Part shown: one piece after another, positions 18,931-26,058 of the stretch
Layout: each line of letters starts with the position of its first letter
Numbering within the stretch: position 1 is the stretch's first letter
Assembly: GCA_946482165.1 (NCBI GenBank)
Contig: CAMLQS010000023.1
Coordinates: 1-26,058 of the forward strand
From: an uncultured Verrucomicrobiota bacterium
Lineage (GTDB): Bacteria > Verrucomicrobiota > Verrucomicrobiae > Opitutales > Opitutaceae
DNA: 26,058 nt
Direction of reading: 5' to 3'
The notes under the pieces: generated by a model
Told to the model about the DNA's origin: nothing
Databases searched by the model: none
What the model saw: the letters and a program-made list of their open reading frames with translations, nothing else
Program-made: the position numbers and the translations under genes

Positions 18931-21525
18931 CTACCCGCCGACGCCCTCGAGCACCTGCCGGATCACTTTTGCGAAATCCGTGATCCGGTAGGGCTTCGGG
19001 ATCATGCCCGCGAAGCCGTAGGCGCGGTGATCGCTCATCACCTGGTCGCTCGAGTAGCCGCTGCTCACGATCGCGCGGACCTCGGGATCGATGCGCTGCA
19101 ACTCGCGCATGCACTCCAGCCCGCCCATGCCGCCCGGCACCGTGAGATCCATGATCACGAGGTCGAAACGCCGTCCGTCCGCCATCGCACGCCGGTAGGC
19201 CTCGACCGCCGCCGCGCCGTCGGGGGTGGCCTCGACCATAAAGCCGATGCGCTTAAGAAGCTGCTCGGCCATCGTGCGGATGCCCTCCTCGTCATCCATC
19301 AGGAGCACGCGCCCGTTCATGGAAGAGGCCCCGCCGAAAGGTGATCGGCTCAAGGCCGCCTGCCGCGCCGCCTTCGTCGCCGGCAGCCACATCCGAAACC
19401 GTGTTCCACGGCCGACCTCCGACTCCACCTCGATGTAGCCGCCGTGCTTCTTCACGATCGCGTAGACCGTCGCGAGGCCCAGGCCGCTGCCCTCGCGCTT
19501 CGTGGTGAAATAGGGATCGAAAATCCGGCTGACATGCTCGGGGCGGATGCCGGAGCCCGTGTCGCTGATCGACAAACGCACCGTCGGTCCGGCCAGTCCG
19601 GTGCGCAGGGGCGGCGCCGCGTCGTTGGACAAATTCACCCAGATGAAGCCTCCCTGCGGCATCGCCTGCGAAGCGTTGAGCACGAGATTCTGCACCACCT
19701 GCCCGATCTGCCCTTTGTCCACGTCGGCCGACCAAAGATCCGACTCGAACTCGAACTGGCATTTCGCCTTCGCGCCATGGAGACAGAACTGCGCGGTCTC
19801 CTTCACCACCTCGGCAAGTTGCACCGCCGAGCGGATCGGATCGCCGCCTTTCGCAAACGTGAGAAGCTGGTGGGTCAGGTCGCGCGCGCGCATCAGGCCC
19901 TTCTCCGCTTCCTGCAACCACTGCCCGCCCGCGCTCTGCACCTGCGTGTCGAGCGTCGCGAGCGTCACGTTGCCCATGATCACCGTGAGCAGGTTGTTGA
20001 AATCGTGCGCGATGCCGCCCGCCAGCACGCCCACCGACTCGAGCTTGGTGGCGCGCAACATCTCCGCCTCGAATTTCGCCCGCTCCGTCACGTCGCGCAG
20101 CACCAGCACCACCCCCGCCGGCTGGCTGGCGATGTCGCGGATCGGCGCGCAGCGGCCCTCCACAAGCCGGAGCACGCCTTGGCGGTGAAGCAGCGCCGAC
20201 GCGGGCGGGAGTTCCACGACCAGCGCTTCCGAGAGGGCGCGCTTGTGCGGCGGATCCACCCGCTCGCGCGTGCGCTCATGCACCAGCGGACATATATCGG
20301 CCAACGCCCGGCCGATCGCCGCGCCTTCCACCCACCCCGTAAGCTGTTCCGCCGCCTCGTTGATATAGGTCACCACGCCTTCGCGGTCCGTCGTGATCAC
20401 CGCCTCGGCCATCGCCCGCAAAGTCACCCGCAGACGCTCGCGCTCCGACGCCAGCTCCTCCTCCGCCACCTTGCGCGCATGGATGTCGGAATGCGTGGCC
20501 ACGAAGCGCACCGGCCTGCCGGCCTCGTCGAATTGCGCAAGGCCCCGCGCCAATATCCAGCGATAGCGCCCGTCGCGGCACAGGAGCCGATGGTCGCAAC
20601 GATAACCGTCCGTCTTGCGGGCCAGGTGCTGCTCCATGGCCCGCGCCGCGGCCGCACGGTCCTCCGGATGAATCAAGGCCTCCCAAGCCGATCGCGAATC
20701 CTCCAGGTCGCCTGGGGCGTAACCCAGCATCTCGCGGCTGCGGTCCGAAACAAAAAAGCGGCCCGTCGCAAAATCGATTTCCCAGATGCCGGCATTGATG
20801 CCCTGCACCGCCAGCTCCCAGCGATCCTCGCTTTGCCGGAGGCGCGCCTGCGTCCGGCGAAGATCGGTGACGTCCGTGAACACCGACATCACGCGCGAAT
20901 GGTCCGGCTTCCCCTCCTCCACCGGAACGGTCCATTGCAAAATGGCCTCCACCACCTGCCCGTCTCGCCGATGCAGGGTGACGTTGTGGGTCAACTCCGT
21001 CCGCCCGTCCCAAAGCGCCTGCAACTCCGCGGCGAACGCCTCGCCAAAATCGGGCGCGAATTCCATCATCTCCGCGCGCGCCTGATCAAGATCGCGCAAG
21101 CCGCCCAACTCGAGCGCCGTTCGATTCGCCGCCACGATCCGCAACCGCGCAAATTGCTCGCGCAGCTTCTCCGGCCGCGCACGGAGATAGGCGCCGACAT
21201 CCACGACCCCCTCGCGACGAAGCGTCGCCAGCCACTCGGTATTCGCCGCCATGTCGGTCACGAGCACCGCCACCGGCGCGTGATCGAAAAGAAACTGCAG
21301 CTTGCTCGCCGACACCGCGAAGGCCGCTGCCCGCTTGCGGTATTTGCCCCACATCAGCGCGAAGGACGCCAGCGATGCCAAACCGCCCGCCAACACCATG
21401 CTGGGCCAATCGTCGAACATCGAAGCGGCCGCGCCATCGCCAGCCCACAGCGTCGGCGCCGATCCACCCAGGCAGGCCAAGGCCCGGACGGACCATTGTG
21501 CCAAGCGACGCGGGGGGGGTTCCAT
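18931..21525 (-). CDS. Membrane-anchored PAS hybrid histidine kinase (PAS x3, HisKA, HATPase, REC)
   Basis: An 864-aa sensor kinase. A basic N-terminus precedes a hydrophobic stretch (~12-28) and a clear membrane segment (~41-60, ending before KYRKR). Three PAS-like domains follow: ~73-222 (with an enlarged insert), ~231-356 (GINAGIWEIDFATGRFF, RWILARG, THSDI) and ~363-485 (AVITTDREGVVTYINEAAEQLTG). The kinase core has H507 (LAGGIAHDFNNLL), N617 (LVLNASQAMP) and G-box DTGSGI at 655-660 plus GSGLGLATVY. A C-terminal receiver (~738-860) has D744/D745, acceptor D793 (VIMDLTVPGG) and KPY. The HDFNNLL type of H-box is common in orphan sensory kinases. Start ATG 21525 is the first that keeps the hydrophobic N-terminus whole; longer starts reach into the divergent promoter region. 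It is upstream of, and collinear with, the Wsp-like operon but separated by 333 nt, so a functional link is unproven. Confidence 0.9.
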   Translation of the reverse strand: MEPPPRRLAQWSVRALACLGGSAPTLWAGDGAAASMFDDWPSMVLAGGLASLASFALMWGKYRKRAAAFAVSASKLQFLFDHAPVAVLVTDMAANTEWLATLRREGVVDVGAYLRARPEKLREQFARLRIVAANRTALELGGLRDLDQARAEMMEFAPDFGEAFAAELQALWDGRTELTHNVTLHRRDGQVVEAILQWTVPVEEGKPDHSRVMSVFTDVTDLRRTQARLRQSEDRWELAVQGINAGIWEIDFATGRFFVSDRSREMLGYAPGDLEDSRSAWEALIHPEDRAAAARAMEQHLARKTDGYRCDHRLLCRDGRYRWILARGLAQFDEAGRPVRFVATHSDIHARKVAEEELASERERLRVTLRAMAEAVITTDREGVVTYINEAAEQLTGWVEGAAIGRALADICPLVHERTRERVDPPHKRALSEALVVELPPASALLHRQGVLRLVEGRCAPIRDIASQPAGVVLVLRDVTERAKFEAEMLRATKLESVGVLAGGIAHDFNNLLTVIMGNVTLATLDTQVQSAGGQWLQEAEKGLMRARDLTHQLLTFAKGGDPIRSAVQLAEVVKETAQFCLHGAKAKCQFEFESDLWSADVDKGQIGQVVQNLVLNASQAMPQGGFIWVNLSNDAAPPLRTGLAGPTVRLSISDTGSGIRPEHVSRIFDPYFTTKREGSGLGLATVYAIVKKHGGYIEVESEVGRGTRFRMWLPATKAARQAALSRSPFGGASSMNGRVLLMDDEEGIRTMAEQLLKRIGFMVEATPDGAAAVEAYRRAMADGRRFDLVIMDLTVPGGMGGLECMRELQRIDPEVRAIVSSGYSSDQVMSDHRAYGFAGMIPKPYRITDFAKVIRQVLEGVGG

Positions 21526-21695
21526 AAGGACGCGGGAGCTGCACAAACCAGACCAAGCCCGCACCTGCCCTGTCGAGGCGCAAAGCTCGCTCGCTACCTC
21601 GGATTTGAGCTCCGAACCTCCTTCCGCCACCGAGTGGCGAAGCTTATGGCTATTTCCACCGGAACTTGTCCGCTCGGCGCGTATTATCCCATGTC
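21526..21695. promoter_or_regulatory. Divergent promoter region between hybrid kinase and copper efflux operon
   Basis: 170 bases separate two divergent starts, so both promoters should lie here. On the plus strand TATTAT at 21682-21687 looks like a -10 hexamer, with no matching -35 at the standard distance; it is only 8 nt ahead of the ATG at 21696, which would give a nearly leaderless mRNA. No CueR- or CopY-like palindrome was recognised. Confidence 0.35.
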
Positions 21696-22034
21696 ATGAA
21701 ACTACCCATCCTCCTCGCCATCCCTTCCCTCATGCTCGCGTCGCTCGCCTCCGTGCACGCCGAAGACGCGGCGCCCAAAACCGAAAGCGCCTATCCGCTC
21801 ACGACCTGCGTGGTCGCCGGCGATGATCTCGGCTCCATGGGCGAGCCTTACGTCCACATTTACAAGGAAGCCGGCAAACCCGACCGGGAAGTCCGCTTCT
21901 GCTGCAAAGGCTGCCTGAAGAAATTTTCCAAAGACCCCGCCAAATACCTCGCCAAGCTCGATGCCGCGGCGAAGCCCGCCGACGAAAAACCGGCCGCACC
22001 CGCCGCTAACGCCCACGCCGGCCACAACCACTAA
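21696..22034 (+). CDS. Small secreted TRASH/YHS-like metal-binding protein with His-rich tail
   Basis: A 112-aa exported protein. Residues 1-22 are a Sec signal peptide (MKLPILLAIPSLMLASLASVHA) in two parts: a short basic start and a hydrophobic core, with likely cleavage after HA. The mature part has C38 in TTCVVAGDDLG and the cluster C69, C70, C73 in RFCCKGCLKKFSKDPAKYL, the pattern of TRASH/YHS-type heavy-metal domains, in which cysteines bind soft metals. The C-terminus is Ala/Pro-rich and ends in HAGHNH, a further metal-binding stretch. As first gene of a Cus-like operon it is a candidate periplasmic copper or silver carrier, comparable in role to CusF though unrelated in sequence. Start ATG 21696 keeps the signal peptide; the frame from 21666 does not. 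Confidence 0.82.
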   Translation: MKLPILLAIPSLMLASLASVHAEDAAPKTESAYPLTTCVVAGDDLGSMGEPYVHIYKEAGKPDREVRFCCKGCLKKFSKDPAKYLAKLDAAAKPADEKPAAPAANAHAGHNH

Positions 22035-22092
22035 GCGCCGCATGGAGGACGCCGCCCCCGGCGTCCTCCCGTCTCCACAGCGCTCCGCTCCC

Positions 22093-23340
22093 ATGCGCGC
22101 CCGCCTCCTCGTCCCTGCCCTCGCGTGCCTGATGGCCTCGCTCCCGCCTCTCGTCCACGCGCAGGCCGAGCTGCCCGCGCCGCCACCCGCGGCCGCCCTG
22201 CTCGCGTCGGTCTCGCAGGCGCCCGCGCTCAAGGCCGCCCGCGCTCGGGCGGAAGCCGCCCGCGCCCGCACCGCCGCCGCCGGCCGCCTGCCCGACCCGG
22301 AAATCGAAGGCATGTATTCCCAAGCCCGTGAACCGATGGGCGAGGATTACCCGATGTGGGAAATCAACCTCCGCCAGCCTCTCCCCAAGGCCGGCGAGCG
22401 CGCCGCCGATCGCCAACGCGCCGCCGCCGTCGTTTCGATGGCCGAGGCCGACTACGCCCTCATGGCCGGCGAGATGAGCTCGGACACCGCCATGGCGCTC
22501 GTCGAAGCCGAGACCGCCCGCGCCCGCGCCGCCCTCCTCGAACGCCAGATCGAACGCACCGAACAGGTCCTCGCCGTCGTGAATACCCGGCTCTCCTCCG
22601 GTTCTGGTCGCGTCGCCGACCGGCTCGCCCTCCAGACGCGCATCGCCGCCATGCGCCTCATGGTCGAGCAGGATCTCCGTATGGCGGACGACGCGCTCGC
22701 CGAGGCGCGAGGTCGCCTCGGCCTCGCCGCCGACTCCCCGCTCCCCCCGTTTTCCGCGCCCTCCGGCACCGAAATCGATCCGGAGAATCCGCCCGCGCTC
22801 CGTCTTGCGTCCGCCAAATCCGACGAAGCTCGCGCCATGGCTCGCATGGCCCGCGCCTCCGCCCGCCCCATGAGCGCCGTCGGCCTTCGCTTCGAGCGCG
22901 AGGAACAACCGATGGGCAACATGGACACCATCGGCGTCGTGTTCATGACCGAGATCCCCTTCCGGTCCCGCGGCTACGCCCGCGCCGAGGAGCGCGCCGC
23001 CCGCGCCGAGGAAAACGCCGCCCGCGCCGACGCCGATGCCGCGCGCCACCGGGCCCGCGCCGCCCTCGCCCGCGCCGAGCGCGCCGGCCGCCTCGCCGCG
23101 ACATCCCGCCGCCTCGCCGAGGAAACCGCCGCCCGCCTGGATGCCGAATATGACTCGCTCATCCGCTCCGTCGGCACGACATCCGCCGGCATGGGCGGAG
23201 AAACTCCCGTGCTTATGGTGCTTGAGATCCTCGAGCGCCAGACCGACGCCCAGCTTCAGATCATCGAAGCCGAATCCGCCGCCCGCCTCGCCCGCGCCGA
23301 ACTCTGGCGCCACGCCCCGGCCACTCTTTTCACGCCATGA
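22093..23340 (+). CDS. TolC-family outer membrane efflux channel (CusC-like)
   Basis: A 415-aa protein with a signal peptide (MRARLLVPALACLMASL, then PPLVHAQA, cleavage near 24). The rest is largely long amphipathic helices rich in Ala, Arg and Glu, in the two-fold repeat pattern of outer membrane efflux proteins: an ALKAARARAEAARARTAAAG segment followed by LPDPEIEG near 44-72, and the equivalent ARAEERAARAEENAARADAD region near 297-316. Such proteins form trimeric channels through the outer membrane for RND pumps. Start ATG 22093 is chosen because it gives the signal peptide; earlier in-frame starts (21961, 22042) overlap or crowd the preceding gene. It follows the metal-binding protein by 58 nt and its stop overlaps the next start by 4 nt (ATGA). 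It is shorter than E. coli CusC and I saw no lipobox. Confidence 0.88.
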   Translation: MRARLLVPALACLMASLPPLVHAQAELPAPPPAAALLASVSQAPALKAARARAEAARARTAAAGRLPDPEIEGMYSQAREPMGEDYPMWEINLRQPLPKAGERAADRQRAAAVVSMAEADYALMAGEMSSDTAMALVEAETARARAALLERQIERTEQVLAVVNTRLSSGSGRVADRLALQTRIAAMRLMVEQDLRMADDALAEARGRLGLAADSPLPPFSAPSGTEIDPENPPALRLASAKSDEARAMARMARASARPMSAVGLRFEREEQPMGNMDTIGVVFMTEIPFRSRGYARAEERAARAEENAARADADAARHRARAALARAERAGRLAATSRRLAEETAARLDAEYDSLIRSVGTTSAGMGGETPVLMVLEILERQTDAQLQIIEAESAARLARAELWRHAPATLFTP

Positions 23341-23711
23341 AGTCCGTCATCCTTTTTCTCGCCACGTTCCTTCTTGGCGCCGCCCTCGCCCTTGGCGCGC
23401 GCATCGTGATGCACAAACCTTACGCCGAGCCCGCCTCGAAAACCCTTGCCCCGCCTCCCGCCCCGGACCCGCACGCCGGTCACGCCGCCGCCGAAACGCC
23501 GAAACCCGCCGTTCCCGCGCCTGCCGCCGACGCCAAACCCGTCAACACGGTCTGCGCCATCTGCGGAATGGACGTGGACCCCGAGATAAAGCCCGCCGTC
23601 TATCAGGGTAAACTTGTCGGTTTCGGCTGCGCCGCCTGCCCTCCCAAATTTGCCAAGGACCCCGACCGCTACGGTCCCTCCGCCCTCCGCAACGAAGTGG
23701 CGCCGAAATAA
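23337..23711 (+). CDS. Membrane-anchored YHS/TRASH-like metal-binding protein
   Basis: A 124-aa protein. An N-terminal hydrophobic segment (residues ~3-21, ILFLATFLLGAALALGA) acts as signal peptide or anchor. It is followed by a Pro/Ala-rich linker with HAGH (46-49) and a compact domain with two Cys pairs, C73/C76 (TVCAICGMDVDPE) and C98/C101 (GFGCAACPPKFAKDPDRY). The motif CxxCGM plus GxxCxxCxxxFxxxPxxY is that of YHS-type heavy-metal domains. It is translationally coupled to the TolC-like gene (ATGA overlap). With the first gene of the operon this makes two separate periplasmic metal-binding proteins in addition to the metal-binding N-terminus of the CusB-like adaptor. The role is probably metal capture and hand-over; not proved. 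Confidence 0.83.
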   Translation: MKSVILFLATFLLGAALALGARIVMHKPYAEPASKTLAPPPAPDPHAGHAAAETPKPAVPAPAADAKPVNTVCAICGMDVDPEIKPAVYQGKLVGFGCAACPPKFAKDPDRYGPSALRNEVAPK

Positions 23712-23721
23712 ACAACCCTTC

Positions 23722-23802
23722 AACGCAGAGACGCGGAGTCGCAGGAAAAAAAAGGCGTCTCCGCCCTCCGTCCTTCTCTCCGCGCCCCTGCGTCTCTGCG
23801 TT
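23722..23802. repeat. Palindromic intergenic repeat (REP/MITE-like)
   Basis: The arms AACGCAGAGACGC (23722-23734) and GCGTCTCTGCGTT (23790-23802) are a perfect 13-bp inverted repeat. The interior holds further partial complementarity (GAGACGC with GCGTCTC at 23755-23761), a run of eight A and stretches of CTCCG. Repeats built on CGCAGAGACGC are, from memory, scattered between genes in several environmental bacterial genomes. It fills almost the whole 104-nt gap between two genes of the efflux operon. Confidence 0.7.
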
Positions 23803-23815
23803 CAACAATTCCGAC

Positions 23816-25138
23816 ATGCGTCCCCTTCCCTCCTGGGCCGTCGCCCTCCTCGGTCTCGCCGCCGGCGCCGTCACAGTCGCCCTCATTCCGGACTCCGCGC
23901 TCTTCCACTCCGCTTCCGGGCACAAGCACGCCGACGCCTCCCCGGTCAACACCGGCGAACGCTACGCCTGCCCGATGATGGACTTCATCGGCAACAAACC
24001 CGGCGCCTGCCCGGTTTGCGGCATGGAGATGAGCAAGGTCGTCGCCGGCGAACTCGCCGCCGAGCAAACTCGCCGCATGGGCCTGGAAACCAGCGTCGTT
24101 CGCGCCGGCCCCGCCGTGGCGACCGTCCACGCGTATGGAACCGCGGAATACGACAATCGCTTCACGAAAATCGTCATTCCCCGTGTCGCCGGTCGCATCG
24201 TGCAGCGCTTCGAGGCCACCTACGGCTGCTGCGAGGAGGTCGAGGCCGGCGCGCCCATCGTCGAGCTCTACAGCCCCGAGGTGATCGCCGCGCAGGGCGA
24301 GCTCCAGGCAGCTCTAAAACTCAAGGACGACGCCCTCGTTGCGAGCCTGCGCGAGCGTTTCTCCCGCTGGAACCTCGCCGAGATCGCCGATGCGATCGTC
24401 GCCGGCAAGCCCGCCTCCGAGACGGTCGTCATTCACTCGCCCTTCGCCGGCCAGGTCCAGCAGCAGGATGTCGAGATGATCAACGACACGCTCGCCGTCG
24501 GCCGCGAGGTCATGCCCGACACGCCGCTGCTTCGCATCGTCGACCCCGATAAACTCGCGCTTGTCGTGCACGTTCCCGAGCCCCGCGCCAACTGGATCGA
24601 CGAAGGCCAGTCGGTGCGCATTTCCAGCGACGATGCCGGCCCGCTCCCTCAGATCAAAGCCGAGATCGCTCGTGTGGCCTATGAGATCAACCCCACGCTC
24701 CGATCCCGCGAGGTTCGCATCTATCTCAGCCACGCCCGCAGCCTCCTCTCGCCGGGCAGCCTCGTGAATGTTCGACTGGAGGCGGCTCTAGGCCAGGACC
24801 TCAAACCCGCGGACCCGCTGGACCGGTCGACCTGGGGCGAATTCGCCCTCGTGCCCAAAACCGCGGTGCTCTCCACCGGGGTGCGCAACGTCGCGTGGAA
24901 AGTCGCCTCGCGGGACAGCCACGGCCGCGCCCGCTTCGAACTCGCCCCTCTCGCCCTCGGTCCCCGCATCGAGGACGAAAACGGCAACGACCTCTACGTC
25001 GTCCGCGCCGGCCTTAAACCCGGCGACGAGGTCGCCACGCAAGGCGCCTTCCTCATCGACAGCCAGGCCCAGCTCGCCGGCACCGCCAGCCTCCTCTTTC
25101 CCACCGGCGCCACCGCGCCGGCCGCCCACGTCCACTAA
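23816..25138 (+). CDS. cusB: CusB-like RND periplasmic adaptor with N-terminal heavy-metal-binding domain
   Basis: A 440-aa membrane fusion protein of a heavy-metal RND pump. An N-terminal hydrophobic anchor (~7-24) is followed by GHKH and a heavy-metal-binding domain, residues 50-72: C52-P-M-M, GACPVCGMEM with C65, C68, M70 and M72. The usual form of this domain is CPMHP...CPICGM; here the His is replaced by Met (M55). The adaptor body follows, with a barrel-sandwich (lipoyl-like) half GTAEYDNRFTKIVIPRVAGRI, an alpha-hairpin region shorter than in drug adaptors, the second lipoyl half HSPFAGQVQQQDVEMIND, and beta-barrel and membrane-proximal domains to the end (LKPGDEVATQGAFLIDSQAQL). It ends HVH. 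The adaptor links the inner membrane pump to the TolC-like channel and in CusB activates the pump by passing on Cu(I)/Ag(I). Start ATG 23816, just after the palindromic repeat. Confidence 0.92.
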   Translation: MRPLPSWAVALLGLAAGAVTVALIPDSALFHSASGHKHADASPVNTGERYACPMMDFIGNKPGACPVCGMEMSKVVAGELAAEQTRRMGLETSVVRAGPAVATVHAYGTAEYDNRFTKIVIPRVAGRIVQRFEATYGCCEEVEAGAPIVELYSPEVIAAQGELQAALKLKDDALVASLRERFSRWNLAEIADAIVAGKPASETVVIHSPFAGQVQQQDVEMINDTLAVGREVMPDTPLLRIVDPDKLALVVHVPEPRANWIDEGQSVRISSDDAGPLPQIKAEIARVAYEINPTLRSREVRIYLSHARSLLSPGSLVNVRLEAALGQDLKPADPLDRSTWGEFALVPKTAVLSTGVRNVAWKVASRDSHGRARFELAPLALGPRIEDENGNDLYVVRAGLKPGDEVATQGAFLIDSQAQLAGTASLLFPTGATAPAAHVH

Positions 25139-25161
25139 ACACCTACGCGACCGCAACCACT

Positions 25162-25182
25162 GGTCATTGGTCATCGGTCATT
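25162..25182. repeat. Tandem heptamer GGTCATY x3
   Basis: GGTCATT, GGTCATC and GGTCATT follow each other directly in the 50-nt gap between the adaptor and pump genes. Just after, CCAGC-CAT-GCTGG (25183-25195) is a perfect short palindrome containing the pump start codon. Confidence 0.7.
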
Positions 25183-25188
25183 CCAGCC

Positions 25189-26058
25189 ATGCTGGCCTTC
25201 GCCATCCGCAACCTCTTCGTCACGCTCGCCGTCGCGCTCGGCCTCGCTCTGGCCGGGCTCTGGGCCTGGCGGCAGGTGCCTGTCGACGCCATCCCCGACC
25301 TCTCGGACAACCAGGTCATCGTCTGGGCCGAATGGCCGGGCCAGTCGCCGGAGGACGTCGACCGCCAGGTCACCTCGCGGCTGGCGCGCGAACTCCAAGG
25401 CCTGCCCGGCGTGCAAACCGTCCGCGGACTTTCCCTCTACGGCGGCAGCTACGTCTATGTCATCTTCGAAGACCGGCGCGACCTCTACGAAAACCGCACG
25501 CGCACGCTCGAGCGCCTTTCTCAAATCCAAGGCATTCTTCCCGCTGGCGTAACCGCGAAGCTAGGCCCCGACGCCACCGCGATGGGACAGGTCTACGCCT
25601 TCACCCTCCAAGGTCCGCGCGACACCGAGTCGAAGCGCTACGTCCTCGACCAGATCATCATCCCCGCCCTTCGCGCCGTGCCCGGCGTCGCCGAGGTCGC
25701 CCCCGCCGGCGGCGTCGTGCGCGAATACCAGATCGACATCGATCCGGCGCGCCTCGCGGAGCAAAATATCACGCTCGATCAACTCATGGGCGCCGTCCGC
25801 GCCGCTGGCCGTGACGTCGGCGCGATGAGCGTCGAGCAAAGCGGCATCGAGACCATGATCCGCGGCGCGGGCTTTATCCGTTCCGTGAAAGACGTGGAAA
25901 ACATCGTCATCCGCGGCGACCGCATGAAGGGCGCCGGCGTCCGCCTCGGCCAGATCGCCAACGTCCAGCTCGGCGGCCAATTCCGCCAAGGCCTCCTCGC
26001 CGACGGCCACGAGGAGCAGGTCGGCGCCATCGTCGCCCTGCGCGTCAACGAGGACCCG
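25189..26058 (+). CDS. cusA: CusA-like heavy-metal RND efflux pump, N-terminal part
   Basis: The first 290 codons are present; the frame is still open at the right edge, and full-length members have about 1,000-1,050 residues. Start ATG 25189 gives AIRNLFVTLAVALGLALAG, the first membrane helix (~8-27), and then the family landmarks PVDAIPDLSDNQVIV (31-45), EWPGQSPEDV, TVRGLSLYGGSYVYVIFED, LPAGVTAKLGPDATAMGQVY and VAEVAPAGGVVREYQIDIDP. The PDLSDNQVIV and YGGSYVYVIFED stretches are those of the Cu(I)/Ag(I) CusA branch as opposed to drug pumps. The methionines that bind copper and the charged residues of the proton path lie beyond the window. The pump would drive export of the metal ion from periplasm and cytoplasm through the TolC-like channel using the proton gradient. 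Confidence 0.92.
   Translation, partial: MLAFAIRNLFVTLAVALGLALAGLWAWRQVPVDAIPDLSDNQVIVWAEWPGQSPEDVDRQVTSRLARELQGLPGVQTVRGLSLYGGSYVYVIFEDRRDLYENRTRTLERLSQIQGILPAGVTAKLGPDATAMGQVYAFTLQGPRDTESKRYVLDQIIIPALRAVPGVAEVAPAGGVVREYQIDIDPARLAEQNITLDQLMGAVRAAGRDVGAMSVEQSGIETMIRGAGFIRSVKDVENIVIRGDRMKGAGVRLGQIANVQLGGQFRQGLLADGHEEQVGAIVALRVNEDP

Noticed and set aside
19444..21699. Long plus-strand frame (751 codons) opposite the PAS hybrid kinase
   Set aside because: Arg/His/Leu-rich, no recognisable domain; a shadow of the GC-rich kinase gene on the other strand.
22006..23313. Gly-rich minus-strand frame (435 codons) opposite the TolC-like gene
   Set aside because: Typical mirror image of an Ala/Arg-rich helical protein; the plus-strand product has a signal peptide and the efflux-channel pattern.

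Overview
The window is GC-rich (coding third positions mostly G or C), densely packed DNA from a Gram-negative bacterium: it encodes an outer-membrane TolC-type channel, periplasmic adaptors and several Sec-type signal peptides. Many starts lack a Shine-Dalgarno sequence, and the gene content would suit a Verrucomicrobiota (Opitutales-like) genome. That placement is an inference; no rRNA, tRNA or CRISPR array is present to anchor it.

Layout. (1) 1-2957, minus strand: a tyrosinase gene followed by a DUF2182 membrane protein and a stand-alone copy of the tyrosinase C-terminal domain that runs off the left edge. (2) 3389-4508: a Nudix hydrolase divergent from an unrecognised 158-aa protein with a strong intrinsic terminator. 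(3) 4724-8444, plus strand: a compact phosphorelay operon made of a membrane CheA-like kinase (PilJ-type sensor, PAS, HPt, ATPase, no CheW domain), a CheY-like receiver, a CheX-like phosphatase and a small winged-helix-like protein. (4) 8482-18597, minus strand: a seven-gene chemosensory operon in exactly the Wsp order (MCP, CheW, CheR-TPR, CheW with Cys motif, CheA-REC, CheB), mostly with 4-nt start/stop overlaps. The terminal gene, where wspR would stand, is a WspR-like receiver and helix fused to a histidine kinase with two more receivers instead of a GGDEF domain. (5) 18931-21525, minus strand: a membrane PAS hybrid histidine kinase. (6) 21696 to the right edge, plus strand: a Cus-type copper/silver efflux operon (TRASH/YHS-like protein, TolC-like channel, second TRASH/YHS-like protein, CusB-like adaptor, CusA-like RND pump, truncated by the window end), with a palindromic intergenic repeat and a heptamer repeat between genes.

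Working together: the two chemosensory operons lie tail to tail 37 nt apart and carry complementary parts. The Wsp-like operon has methylation enzymes and several receivers but no phosphatase; its neighbour supplies a CheX-like phosphatase and a free receiver. The likely output of the Wsp-like array is a second phosphorelay, not direct c-di-GMP synthesis; no GGDEF or EAL domain occurs in the window. Copper is a second theme, with a copper enzyme cassette at one end and a copper-type efflux system at the other. The most unusual items are the rewired WspR-like output kinase and the tyrosinase/DUF2182/orphan C-terminal-domain cassette.
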